Source of the DNA: Branchiostoma lanceolatum | Taxonomy: Eukaryota > Chordata > Leptocardii > Amphioxiformes > Branchiostomatidae | Reading direction: 5' to 3' | Length of the DNA: 64,000 bases | Assembly (NCBI RefSeq): GCF_035083965.1 | Contig: NC_089729.1 | Span: forward strand, 15,798,964-15,862,963 | Shown: positions 47,160-59,450 of the stretch, one piece after another | How the letters are laid out: every line of letters begins with the position of its first letter | Position numbering within the stretch: the first letter of the stretch is position 1 | Translations under genes and position numbers: made by a program | The notes under the pieces: model-generated | Database searches by the model: none | The model's input: the letters and a program-made list of their open reading frames with translations, nothing else | What the model was told of the DNA's origin: nothing

Positions 47160-47512
47160 ATATGGTATACAAACAAGTGCAAATGGATGGTATCTACTAG
47201 TAGGCCAGTTTCTTTAAAGTTTGATAAAAATCTTTTTCAAATCTCCTTTTCCCTAGAACTGTCATAGAGTGAAACTCGTTTCCACCAAATGCTGTTACAG
47301 TAGCATTATCCTCACTAGAGCATCATACTTCATAGATCATCTAAGCTAAAGTACAACACTTGCTGCTAGATGTGCAAGGGTTAGGTGTGACAGGTCATTC
47401 AGTGTTGTACAGTATTATAAACAGCTTCTGCCCTGGCCCACTGCGCTTGCAAAGCTGGTGTTACTCGGAAGGGCAGTTATACCAGCTATACAGACACAGA
47501 AACAGATCTAAG
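47160..47512 (+). mobile_element. LINE 3' fragment, plus orientation (same family as 23,150-24,985)
   Basis: Reads in the opposite direction to the other copies: CAGCTTCTGCCCTGGCCCAC, GCAAAGCTGGTGTTACTC, GCAGTTATACCAGCTATACA, then a tail ACAGACACAGAAACAGATC. Upstream, TTTGATAAAAATCTTTTTCA matches the decayed end of the RT frame. In the 5' intron of the NERD gene. Confidence 0.65.
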
Positions 47513-47565
47513 CCAACAACAAGACCATAGCACATCCAGAACAAAAGATACAAAAACCAACAGTT

Positions 47566-47730
47566 CTGCTGCAGTACGAAGGTCACATACAAGGGGACCA
47601 AATTTGACCTTGACCTTCGTGTTCTCAAGTTGAAGATCTACCTTCATACCAAACATCATCTTAAACCATAAAATGGTTCTTGAGTTATGCTGAACACAAA
47701 CACAAAAACATGCTCAAAACTATACCTCCA
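47566..47730. repeat. Interspersed repeat with TTCTTGAGTTATGCTGA core
   Basis: Contains ACCAAACATCATCTTAAACC and GGTTCTTGAGTTATGCTGAA followed by a CACAAACACAAA-rich end. In reverse orientation the same blocks occur at 61,925-62,140. In the 5' intron of the NERD gene, 70-230 bp upstream of its first coding exon. Confidence 0.65.
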
Positions 47731-47797
47731 TTCTTCATGTTGTTGATAAATTGTGGGAACTATTTCATGAGATTTGTCGTTTTTCCAGGTTCACAAC

Positions 47798-50700
47798 ATG
47801 TTCCGGATTAGTAATCGCCTCGTCCAGGCACACGAGGCCTCATCTCCCAGGGAACACCTGGAGGAGGACCATGTACGCGCCGGGAGGGACGGAGAGACGA
47901 GCTTCATCCAGCGGATCAGGAAACACGTCAGCGACAGGGACATATTCAGTGACCTTAGAGTTCCTGACGAGTTTCAGACGAGAAAACATGAGATAGATGT
48001 TGTAGTTTTGACAGGTGGGTATTTACAGTCAAAGGGACTTACAGGAATGATATTAACTCGACATAAAGAACTAGACTTGTATCATAAGAAATTATATGCA
48101 TACATACAATGTTACGGTAAAGAAATGAACATACTAGTACTGTAAATTCTTGCGGCTATTTAATTTTTCAATAGGACCAGAAAGGAGGTTTTTGCAACAT
48201 TTTAAGCTCGCAGTTGAAACAATTCTGTAGTACGGTAGATATTCAAAATACATACACATATCATGATTTTGCCAAAACAAAACCACCTCAAACTTTTTAA
48301 GATTTACACTATTACATGGAAGTGATAGATCTGATCTGAAGTAGGCTAAATCTAAGTGCTGTTATTAACAGCACAAGTTAAGTACAAATTGTTGGAATGT
48401 CGGACGTTTCGGCCCATTTTCAGTTCGGCCGCCCAAAGATCAGGACCTTTTGGCCCAAGGTCTATCCTCAGCTTGGGGCCGAATCGTCCTCGGCTTGGGG
48501 CCGAATCGTCCTCGGCCGGGGGCCGAACCGTCCTGGCCGTGGGGCCAAAACGTCAGGGCCGAACTGTCGATGGGCCGAAATGTCCTGATACCCAAATTGT
48601 TGTTTTATATTATTGTTGTACAAATTATGATGCTTTGCAATGTTTTTATACACTGTTGGTTTATAATGTTGTTTTACGTGTTTGTTTTTTCCCCACACAG
48701 CACATGGTGTTTACTGTATTGAGGTGAAAAACTGGTCAGGCGAGTTGGAGAGAGGTCAGGATGGGAGTTGGATACAGAAAAGACTGTCGGCCAATGGGAA
48801 GGGGAGAAACGGCACAGTTGATTACGTCATACAGCACCACGATGTCGTAGCAGAACTAAAGGTTTGTATTTCAAATATTAGTTGGCGAACGTCTTTCTAC
48901 ATATTTAGAAAAACACTTTGTTTACATACTTAAAAACGCTGACCAAAGTTTTGGTTTCAAAATTTTTTGCCATTTTGAAACCGAAAAGTCCTGAACAACT
49001 CTGGAGCACTGATTGTCCTATTTCTTCTGATGTGATCATTGGTAGGATTATATCTACATTGGTCTACATGTTTTGTGAGTCAGATGGCTCTTGGGACTAA
49101 GAACAGTAGAGGCTTGTTCTAAATAGGGCAAATATTATATAATGTGCTAGACAAGTTGTTCTACTAGAGGGACTCAGGCCCAAAGGCAAATTAGACTGTT
49201 TTGACCTATTCATACAAAATCAAATCAGAGCAGAGAGGTTGTATAGTGGAGACTAATACAGGTGCATGTTGTCTTATGTTTAAAGGTCTTGTTGTTTTTG
49301 TTTAGTTTATAATCCTAAGCAAATATTACCATAGAAGGAATATTATATTGAACCTAAGGTTGAAAGAAAAACATATAGCCTTGCCTATGAAAAAAATCAA
49401 AAGCTGATGATGTTTATAATTATCACAACATACATGTGTGTTAAAAACAATTTATTTACCTGAGGCATCTGTGTTAAAAACAGGTTAGGACGAATCTATT
49501 GAGAAATCACATGTTGCGGGCAGGATGTGGGTTGAAACAGGCATACTTCCACTCCCGCGTTGTGTTACTCAACCCGCACCTCCACGTGGAGGACGGCATC
49601 GCGTCTGATCCGGAGGTCATCATGTATGACAAGTGCGAAGAGTTCATCGCGTCATTCCAGCAAACGTACCTCGGTATGATAACAGACGCTATCTCACCAG
49701 CTTTGATCACAGGTATGCAATAGTTTGAGAAGTTTATCAATTCTAGACTGATAAGATGTGTGGCTCAAGGGTTATAATATTATATAAAAAAGACCATGTA
49801 GTGTTGTTAGGGCTTTTAGTTGTAATTTGAACTATTAAGAGGGGAAGAATTTTATACTGTATGATGACCCTGTAAATTGAGCTAGATATTTGTCAAGTAT
49901 AATGAGCTAACCCACAGTCACTGTGATATCATTGTATGGGGACTAATAACAGTATCATTTTCAAGCCACTTTAAAATCTAGAAACATACAGATATTAAGT
50001 GTTATAATCATATGTTCTCGGTATGGTCCATATCATAATGTACATTTGTTTGTGAATATCATATATATATATATTATAAATATTAGTCATCAAGGAAATT
50101 GAAGAATAAAATTTTGATTCAATCTATCTATAAACCACTGGATTACAATGAAAATATCAGATGTTTCAGATGTCCTTCCAACATCTTCCTTCTGATCAGT
50201 GATTCAATAAATGTTCACATTGTACATTTCCCCCCTTAAGGACAACTGTCATATGCACAAATCGACCAAGTGAGGAATGTCCTTAAAACGATTGGCACGT
50301 GGGACGTTGTAGACTTGTATGGCGGGAAGAGACTGATCGGCGACTTTAAGAGCTGCAAACAGGTAACGGTGAACCGTAAGGAGACAGAACTGCTGGAGTT
50401 CTCCCACCAGCGGAATGGATACGTCAGCACCATGTGGGCTCTGCTTGGATATATGCCACAGGTATGGACCACATGTATACTCGACATTGTATATATACTT
50501 GTACATAAAAATACTACACTCAAACCTGGATCTAGCAACCACTCAAGGGACTAAGGAAAAACAGCTGCTGAGGACAGGTGGTTGCTCAGGACACAATATG
50601 GACAGGACTGTTTTAATCTGCATGTGCCTGTGAGGTGGTTGCTTGACCAGGTTTGACTGTAGAAGGAATTAGATGACTGTATCTATTTTAGGGTGATTTT

Positions 50701-51249
50701 TTCATCTTTGATGTCCACAAAAAGACTTTTCTAGTCACTTTAATGTTCCTGACATTCTTAGACATATCCACAGTGAGAACTGCAAAGTTCTAATCAAAGA
50801 TATTACACTAACTTACATTGTGTAATCGTCTTAACTCTTTGAAAGAGAGATCAATCTCAAATACTGACACTTGGTTTATATGACATGTATCCTCCTAACT
50901 CTTACAAAACACTGTACAGACTTTCCATTTTGGCAACTTTATATCCAAGGGGAAACTTACAAGTCATAAAAATCTAGTGTTTTGGTCTTTTGGTGTCATT
51001 TCGTAGAAATTCGTACCATGTTTTTTCCAGGAATTGGTGAATAAGCCACAAAAGAGACTTTTTGTGCCATGTATTTCCCAGGTGTCGGTGACCCTGTATG
51101 ACAGAGGTGGTGCCGGCTGGCTCTGGCACTCCTCCTCCGGTGTCATCAACATGCCATACAACGCAGAAATCGTCTTCCGCATCTGCGGAGAGGAGGCAGA
51201 CGCCAAAATTCCTGCCAACGACATCGACAGAATCACCCTTAGTATCTAA
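47798..51249 (+). CDS. NERD-domain nuclease-related protein
   Basis: Coding exons: 47798-48014, 48701-48861, 49484-49712, 50241-50461, 51082-51249; phases close to give 331 residues. The first exon begins with a splice acceptor at 47788, nine bases before the ATG, so a non-coding exon lies upstream, probably near 45,860-45,970. The NERD domain covers about 35-160: HEIDVVVLTAHGVYCIEVKN holds Glu65, Asp67 and the Glu80-x-Lys82 pair, the signature of the PD-(D/E)XK nuclease fold, followed by WSGEL and a conserved helix region (DYVIQHHDVV). The acidic and Lys residues are all present, so nuclease activity is possible. The C-terminal 150 residues (from about GQLSYAQID) are not recognised; a strand-rich segment LYDRGGAGWLWHSSSG is notable. 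Function in animals unknown to me. Confidence 0.88.
48415..48592. repeat. GC-rich minisatellite, unit ~23 bp (GGGGCCGAATCGTCCTCGGC)
   Basis: About seven imperfect units built on GGCCGAAnCGTCCTnGG, in the first coding intron of the NERD gene. The GC content is far above that of the flanking AT-rich intron. The array contains the motif GGCCGAAACGTC-like and its near-complement, so it can pair with itself. Confidence 0.85.
50514..50662. mobile_element. MITE with CTACAGTCAAACCTGG ends
   Basis: About 149 bp. Left end CTACACTCAAACCTGGATCT; right end reverse-complements to CTACAGTCAAACCTGGTCAA, each followed by GCAACCAC. It lies 53 bp after the donor of NERD exon 4. Related ends at 41,474. Confidence 0.75.
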
Positions 51250-51262
51250 CATCTACTAACAT

Positions 51263-51451
51263 AATTCCACCAGGGTACATAATTCCGCCACCCTGAAAAG
51301 ATACGTACAAACAGAGATCTCCAACCCAACACCCCCCAGTATAATGCACTCCAGTATATCTGAACTGTGCATACCTGGAAGTGCTGCACTGGAGATCTCT
51401 CAAACACACTGCTTTTCAAAGTGGCGGATTTATGTAATCCGGCGGATTAAT
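51263..51451. mobile_element. MITE with CCACCAGG...CCTGGTGG ends (copy 2), directly after the NERD stop codon
   Basis: Begins AATTCCACCAGGGTACATAA 13 bp after the stop codon at 51,249 and ends GGCGGATTTATGTAATCCGG. The interior matches copy 1 (10,578-10,775) in inverted orientation (GGAGATCTC, GGAAGTGCTGCACT, CATACCTGG). It forms the start of the NERD 3' UTR. Confidence 0.8.
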
Positions 51452-53127
51452 CATTTAATGGAGGTGAAAAACCTTCAGAGAAAACATTGCAAAACAGTTT
51501 GATGACATTGTCTTGCCCTATAGAAAGTTGGATTAGAAGAATGCTCTCAGAAATGAGAACCTGAAGTATTGTCATCAATACTGTGCCTAATGACATCCTT
51601 GTCATCAAAAAGGCTTAGTATGTATTATCAACCCAACAGTGTTTTCAATTTTCTTTAAGGTGGTAGATCTAGAACTCCTTCTCTGCTGCGAGAAGCCACA
51701 TAAGTTGGTGTCGATAGAGGTGATGTGTATGGAAGAAAGGCTCTCGTTCATACTTAACATTCTTTGTATGAATGTATGATATCATCAATGCTGTATGGTG
51801 TGTGATATTACATTCATAACACAACGTAACTGAAATGTTAAGTGTTACAATTGTTTTCTCAGTTTTTTTACATGTTGTGCCGAATATAAGCATTCATGTT
51901 AGGGCTTACTAGTTTTCGGGTGGGCGTTCTTTGTAAATATGCATTACTAGTACTTTTGAAACCACTCAAACTAGAAAGCGGCAAAATAAAGAATTTGACT
52001 TTCGCAGAACAGACAACAGCAAAACTGAAGGCCAGTATACCAAGGTTGATACTACTCATCCTCCAGTAAGAATATATGGTGTGTTTTAATGATATTTACT
52101 ATATACTGTAAACATAATATGTATTTTCAAAATTGTGAAACAACAAGTGAAAAGTCGTTGATGAATGGAAGGCATTTGTAGGAGTGGATGTAAGATACAG
52201 TTTTTTTCATTCATGTATTTTTCATGTATGTACATCTATTGTTTGACCAAATGTTGCCTTTATTATTCAATACGCATGCTATTGAATAATCCATGTTGCT
52301 TGGGAAATAGTAGCTCGTTGACATGACAATCTGTTCTGGAGTTTAGCGTTGTAATAACTTGAAATTTTTAAAGTACAAGTAAAAAGCAAGAACATTGACA
52401 TGAACCCACTTTCTTGTTTGCTTTATTGTGCATGTGTATAATTGACGTACATATACTTTAACCACCTTAATGGAAGTGATGCATGCATGCATCATATTTG
52501 TATTGGCTGTAGTATACCTTAGCAGGAATAGTGTTAACACTGTCTTGTTTGATGGTATATAAATGGTGACCTGATAAAGTATTTTGTATAATACTTTATT
52601 TATTATATATAGTAGTGAATCATTAGGTGTGTTTTAAGCCAGTATTATAACACTCATTCAGTGTTTCCATATTTCAGAATATTTAGTGTTTTAGTCTCGG
52701 CCGATGGCCGATCGATAGTGTTTTCATATTCCAAAAATATTTTATGAAACATATACACTTAGTTTGTTGCATTACTGCATAAAACAAATAGGAGCTGCTT
52801 TATAGAAATGCTGCAATGGTCAGATTTGGCTTTCTTACTTTTTCATATACAATTTGTAATAGAATGTCTTTCAAAATATCATCTGCAAGTTCATTGTAAC
52901 TTAAGGTATCAAGGAACCTTTTTTTCATGATTTTCTGGTACATGTTTGTATCTGTTATTGATATTATCATTTGAACAAACTTCTTGTGCACATGTAACAA
53001 GTACATTGTGGACAAACATGGTTGTTTTACATTCTCACTTGAAACATGACTACATTAAAGTGTTGTATCGTTGAGCTGGGAACTATCAATATTGTGGGTG
53101 GTGAGTTGTAATACATGTATATAGATA

Positions 53128-53157
53128 TAGATATATATATATATATATATATATATT
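53128..53157. repeat. (AT)n microsatellite
   Basis: About 12 AT dinucleotides following GATATAGATATAG. Confidence 0.9.
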
Positions 53158-53719
53158 GAAACACATGTACAAATATGTAGAATGACTCATTTCACTGGAG
53201 CTGTAGATCATCTGTTATAAGCCATTTCACGGTTTAAACTGTGCATGAGCAGAAAGATGCATTGTGGGTAATATGTCATAGTTGAAGACCCCTGTGAGAC
53301 ATAAAATCTTTTATGGCTATAGAACACGTTAGTACATGGTATTAAGCATGGTTTAGACCCTTTGACCTTGCGCATGGGCCATTCAAACCCTGAATTAGCT
53401 TATTCTGCTGCACCTTTTTTACAGGTTATTTGTGATCTGAAGCTTGTGGTATTTGCCCATTTGGCAAAGTCTTTATGCAATATACTCTGCACCTTTTGAC
53501 AATAAGAATGGTATGTTTCATCATTCTGAGACTTCTAATGTGACATTCCATTCTAGGATATAAGGATATGATCAATAATTTAGTGTTTTCATTTCTGGTA
53601 AAATGTCCAAAAATTTCTGTTGTAAAAAAAATACACACCCTTATAATTACTGTAACCATTTGTGATATCACAGTATAGCTTAAACATCACAAAGCAAACC
53701 AAAGAGATGACAGATGAAT

Positions 53720-53772
53720 GGTTGATTGATTGATTGGTTGGTTGATTGGTTGATTGATTGATTGATTGATTG
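53720..53772. repeat. (GATT)n-type microsatellite
   Basis: GATT/GGTT units, ending in five perfect GATT copies. Confidence 0.9.
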
Positions 53773-53974
53773 ACTGCAACAATGAACTGGAACCGAACAA
53801 TGACAATATCTATTGGTAAGTACAAATGTACATGTAACATCATCATCAGTCGACGTGCTTACGCACCGTCTGGATTATACCGCCCCTTACGTGGTGACAT
53901 ACCCTTTCATTGTCTGATACAAGACGGGGATGCGCCAGGTCTCCCGTCCGGGTGAATGATGCAGTACAGCCTTC

Positions 53975-54330
53975 TTAAAGGAAACCCAAGCAATATTAGG
54001 GTCCGATAAATCGGATTTTGAAAGTCAATCTATTTATAGTAATTTCTATACATGATTAGTTCAAAACAACACTATCACAATGTATAGCAACGTCCATGAT
54101 GCAACAATACGACGTTTTTGTGATGTGAGAACTCACTGAAAATCGTGGCCGTAGTTTTGGTATGCTCGCAATACTAAGGGGATCATCGTATGGCACGATT
54201 TTGCACGTTTTTAAGATTCTGAAAGTTATTACGCAAATGTGCTAAACAATGATAGTAAATGTCACTACCATAAAGATTTCAGCATTTTTTTCTCCTTTTT
54301 TGGCCCTAAGTCTGCTTTGGTTGCCTTTAA
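53975..54330. mobile_element. MITE with TTAAAGGCAACC-type ends (copy 2), abutting the EF-hand gene stop codon
   Basis: Left end TTAAAGGAAACCCAAGCAAT; right end reverse-complements to TTAAAGGCAACCAAAGCAGA. The interior matches copy 1 (26,647-26,954), for example CGGATTTTGAAAGTCAATCT and AAATGTCACTACCATA. Its right end lies 3 bp from the stop codon of the minus-strand calcium-sensor gene (54,334-54,336), so the element forms nearly the whole start of that 3' UTR. Confidence 0.85.
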
Positions 54331-54333
54331 AAT

Positions 54334-54784
54334 TTAGCAAAACCGTTTTCTATTTTGATTAAATCTCTCCACGGTGCATTCTGCGTCCCCGCCCTCCTCC
54401 ACCATCCTGAGTAAGGCGGGGTTCTTCCTGACGCCCTCCACGAACTCGCGCAGCTCCAGCCGCCCGTCCCCATCCCGGTCCAGCTCACCGAACACACGGT
54501 CCCGCACCTGTAAGGAGTGCCGCAGTTAGGGCCTAAAGGAAAACGACTGTGTGACCGAACGAAAGGGAATAAACATTTTAGAAATAACGAAGATATCAAC
54601 AACTATTTGCAAATTAGTGAGTCTGTTACAAGTGCAACACTGTATACATATATTATGTGCTTACAAATGTGATTTGTGTACGTGTGTGTCACGGTGTATT
54701 TGTGTACGAGTGTGCCTGTGTGCATGTGTCACGGTGTGTATGCCTGTGCGTGTGTGTTTGTGCGTGCGTGAACGTGTGTGTGTG

Positions 54785-54832
<48 letters not shown>

Positions 54833-54833
54833 A

Positions 54834-54918
<85 letters not shown>

Positions 54919-57900
54919 TGTATGATATAACACCTAGGCCTTCCATCAACTGCGCGGCAGATCACAATGTAGATCTACAGAAACTAGTCAGCAGGTTCAA
55001 TTTCATGTACGGCACTTGCATAGAGATATCGATTCAGACTTCGATTTGTTGAATTATGATTCCTTCTTATGTAATTGACCAGCGATGGAAAAATGCTGGC
55101 GATTGCGAAATTTATACATGCAATAAGTCATGTCTAATGAGTTTTAGAACCCCTTCTTACTCATCAAGATATCTTTCTTAACAATCTACGATGGAAAAAT
55201 ACGCATTATTCACCCGTTGGTTGCTTAAGGCTATGGGAAGCTAGCCATTCGAACTGTATGCCATGATGTATAGCCATATGAGTTCTGTATGTCCGGATCC
55301 ACCACACTAGCCTATTCCCTTGAGCTACATTGTATATATTAATATTGTAGTCTGTATCCTAAGACATGTCCTTTGGGCCCTCCAGCTGTATGAGCCGAAC
55401 ATCCGACGAACCACGAAAAAGTTTCATACTGAAAACAAGATGAATGGATGGCATGATCGTCATATTCTGTTATTGTATGTCCGTGTATGTGCAAAGGTAT
55501 TGCTTATATACAGTGTGTCAGCTAGTGTGTTAGACCTTGAAGTGAATGGAATATTACATTTTACGTGACAGACCTTTTCCAGTGGGGCCTGCACTTTCTC
55601 CAACTCTTCCTCTGTTGCACTTGGGTAACGTAGTTCGTGCATCAGCTGTAAGTAAAGTATAACGAACAAGATAACCTCCATGATTCGCTACGTTCAAAAA
55701 TAAACATGTCTTTCTTCGCCACCAAAATCACCCGTAGGCGCAGTGTATGTAAAATAAATGTACACCTTTTTGCGAGAAATCTAGGTATGGTGGCGAATGA
55801 AAACTATATTTTTGATCATGCAGAAAACCGACGTTGATACGTATATATATATATACATATATACATAACGTTATGATAGATAAAATAATCCAGTGATGGC
55901 TTTCTGCTTGAAATAAATGGTTCGCTACGGGAGCAAGCGAGGACGCCACTCGTACACGATACAATTAGTTGATAAGGTTTTCTAACGACTGGTGAAGATT
56001 GAACGTACACAACGCTATCTACTCTGTATTACTGTCAGGCTGCTGCTGCACTGGGGTAGTTTGGCTGGGGATTAAATGAAAACAGTCGCAAACAGAAGAC
56101 TGGCTGTAACGGCTATGGAGTTGTCAAGTAAAACGCTACGGAATCTTAACGCACTGTCTGTTCGCGATGTTATCTGGCCGGAGCTGACATTTTGATGGAT
56201 GGTTGTTTTGACGCGCGTTAGTAGAAAGTTCTCAATGTAACAACACGCCTTAGAGAAGGAGTATTTTGACGAGTCCATCTACAGCGCTAGTGATTGATTG
56301 AATGGACGATACATCTTAAAAGCCGGCCACTGAGCTTTCTCTTTTCTGAACAGCAAACACCAAAAGAGCGAAGAAACGGTGCCGATAGTCTACATAAGCT
56401 GTATTCTCTGTGGTTTACCCTTTGTTCAAGTATATATCTAACGATTTGAGGCGAAAATTTATCATCACTTTCGTCATCTTTCATCGATATCACGCGTTTG
56501 AAATCCCCCTTTCTAAAAATGACATACACATCACCGAAGACGCTTCTGAAGGGATGAATGCATTTAGAAATTCATGATGTGGACTTCGTGGCTATCGACT
56601 TTTCTATTGCCTTATCTACATGTAAGTATATAACGATTTTAGACACACATCTACCATCATTGTCGTAATCTTTCATCATATGTTCGAAAATCCTCTTTCC
56701 TATCCTTGATAAGAATGACATATACATCACCAAAGACGCTTCAATCATATCAAATACCATAGCATCGAGACATTCAAAATGTGGATTCTGCAAGGTCATA
56801 GAAAGTTTAGCTCTCTATGAAATGACTGTTAAACGATTTTTCCCATGTGGAGTTCTTTTACTGTTCAAGTACCCCGTCTGCATTGTTAGTATCTATCCCG
56901 ATCGTTATCTCGTATCTCCTAAGACGAAGAAATATGTAGGGCATGAAACCCTCTTCAAAAAGATGGAAAGGGGACCTTCGCTAAGGCGAATGCTGGTCTT
57001 CCTTCTTCTCCATCATTCGTGTCCCTGCATCTAGTATGTGCACGTGGTAACTAAAACATGCTTAAAAAGGGTTGGCACCCATCATAGCCTTTGTAAATTC
57101 CACGTAACGTTACATGTATTGTTGGGCATTTTGCTCCGTAAATAGAAGCCAGCATAAAACAGCATCAGAACAAACAATACATCGCCAGAAAATTAACCAG
57201 GGTCACGTACAGGTAGGAAAATGTAACTGACGAAATGTAGTGGATGTTGAAACGTCTGACCGTTTCCAAGACCCAGTATCCAGTTGCTTGAGTAACTGTT
57301 TTCTTACGTATCTTATAACCTGGATGTCTAGCCTTCATCGACGTAGTTATGAACATGGGTTTACATAGGGCCCTGTCATACTGTGCGTGTATTCAAGTGC
57401 GCATGAGTTCCGCAGTAACATTTTGTTGGTTTGAGTAGTTGTGCGGGGAGGAAGTTGTTTTCTACTTTGATTCACCGTGGTTGAGCAGTCTGGTTATCAA
57501 ACCAAAGAAATTACTTCTTCGGCTGCAAACTTAACCTTAACCAAAAACATGTTAATACGCAACTCATGCGGGCTTGTATATGCGCACAAGTATGACGGGG
57601 GCTTTGGAACTGCACCACACCACCGAGGTTAGATTAAGAAAGGGGCATAGGTCTAACCTTCAGTACATTGAGAAGCTCTGTGGTACAGATGTAGCCATTG
57701 CCGTCCAGGTCGTACATACTGAAGGCCCATTTTAACTTCTCCACCGTGGTGCCGCGCAGCAAGGCGCTCATCCCGCACATGAACTCCCAGAAGTCTACAC
57801 ACCTGTGGAGGAACGAAGGAATGGTTGATTTATTGGTTGGTTAATTGATTGATTGATCGATCGATCGATTGGTTGGTTGATTGATTGATGGATGGATTGA

Positions 57901-59395
57901 TTGATTGATTGATTGATGGATGGATGGATGGATGAATGGATTGAGAAGGCAAGGAAATAACAAAGAAAGGAAGAAGGAAGGAATGAATGGATAAATGGTT
58001 GAAAAAATGAATGGATGAAAGTACGTATATTTGATTGGAGAAAGGAATGAATAAATCAAAATTAATAGAGAAAGGAATGAATGAATGAATGAATGAATGA
58101 AAGAGAGGAAAAAAGAAAATAACGGGAAAGGAAGTATGAATGTAAAGAAACCACAATCTCAGTAACGATAGTAGGAATATCCAAACTTTTTGCCAGGATG
58201 TACGACTATCATGTTTAATTCAAACCTTACAACTCGGGGCCTCTTTAGAGACTCGTTCCTCAAACTTTACCTTTATTCTGCTTTCCATTTCTGTTGGCTG
58301 CTATTCATGTACCCCTAGAGGGTACAGCCAATTACGATAAAAAGTAGTGAACGGTTTAAGGAGAGTAATGTTAAGCGTTAGATCGCGGACTGATGAATCC
58401 ATCGGGAGTGAATCAGCATGTATGAAGAAAGACGTTGAGTGCTAAGACGGTCCGTAGTTAATCTCCAAGCAGATCTATAGGATGCGAAGACCGTATAAAA
58501 CTGGCAGAAGAAGTATGTTTTGCAACCCAAGAATAATTGGATTGCTATACAAGATTCTGCTTCCAGTTGGATACGGTCTTTGCAATCTATTGGGCCTGCT
58601 TAGAGGCTAGTCCGTAGTGACCACTCGACCTAGACACAAAGCCAAAACATTGCAGTAAGAACGCTTTAATGTTCCTTATTGCTTCAAGCCTCTGATTGCC
58701 TTAAATCACCAGGGTATCTGGTTGGTACATTGCTGCAGTTGAAGAGGATTAGGAAAGAGATGAGTATCTTATCTCTATGTTTCATTACCGTCCAAGTGAA
58801 AATGGGGCGGTTAATGATAAATTGAATCACCACCAGGTGACAAGCGAATTGCAGCTTCTAGCAGATGAAGTGTTCTTCGTCAATACAATCTAAAGTAATA
58901 TAAGCGTGTAGAAAAGCAGTCATGATCGTGGACCATCGTTCTGTATCACACCTTACTGTTTACAAGAAATTTGAGATTTGAGCAGAAATAAACAATATAA
59001 CTGTCAAGCCCTCCATTATTTTGTTTTCAATAGGCTTCAGTTGTCACAGATGTAGCTGACCTGACATGCATAATTGGCAGCCCTGAGGCTGAAACCAAAA
59101 TAGTCATCATCTAGAAAATCTCAGACTACACGTCATCTGGTTAAAAGTATGGATCTCAAACTGTATCGAATGATGATGATGCTTAATGATTGTAATGATG
59201 ATGATGATGATGATGACTATGATTATGATGATGACTTTGATGATGATGGCTATGATGATGATGATGATGGTGACTTTGATGATGATGACTATGATAATGA
59301 TGACTATGATGATGATGATGGCTATGATGATGAAGATGATAATAATGATGACTATGATGATGATGATGACTATGATGATGATGATGATGATGGCT

Positions 59396-59450
<55 letters not shown>

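Larger units (their letters stand above)
51452..53974. other. 3' UTR / intergenic region, no gene seen
   Basis: AT-rich. Contains AATAAA at about 51,986 (possible polyadenylation signal of the NERD gene), an (AT)n tract at 53,128-53,157 and a (GATT)n tract at about 53,720-53,772. No supported ORF. Confidence 0.5.

Noticed and set aside
54551-54965. ORFs with Cys-Val or His-Thr runs
   Set aside because: Products of the (GT)n tract, open in several frames at once.
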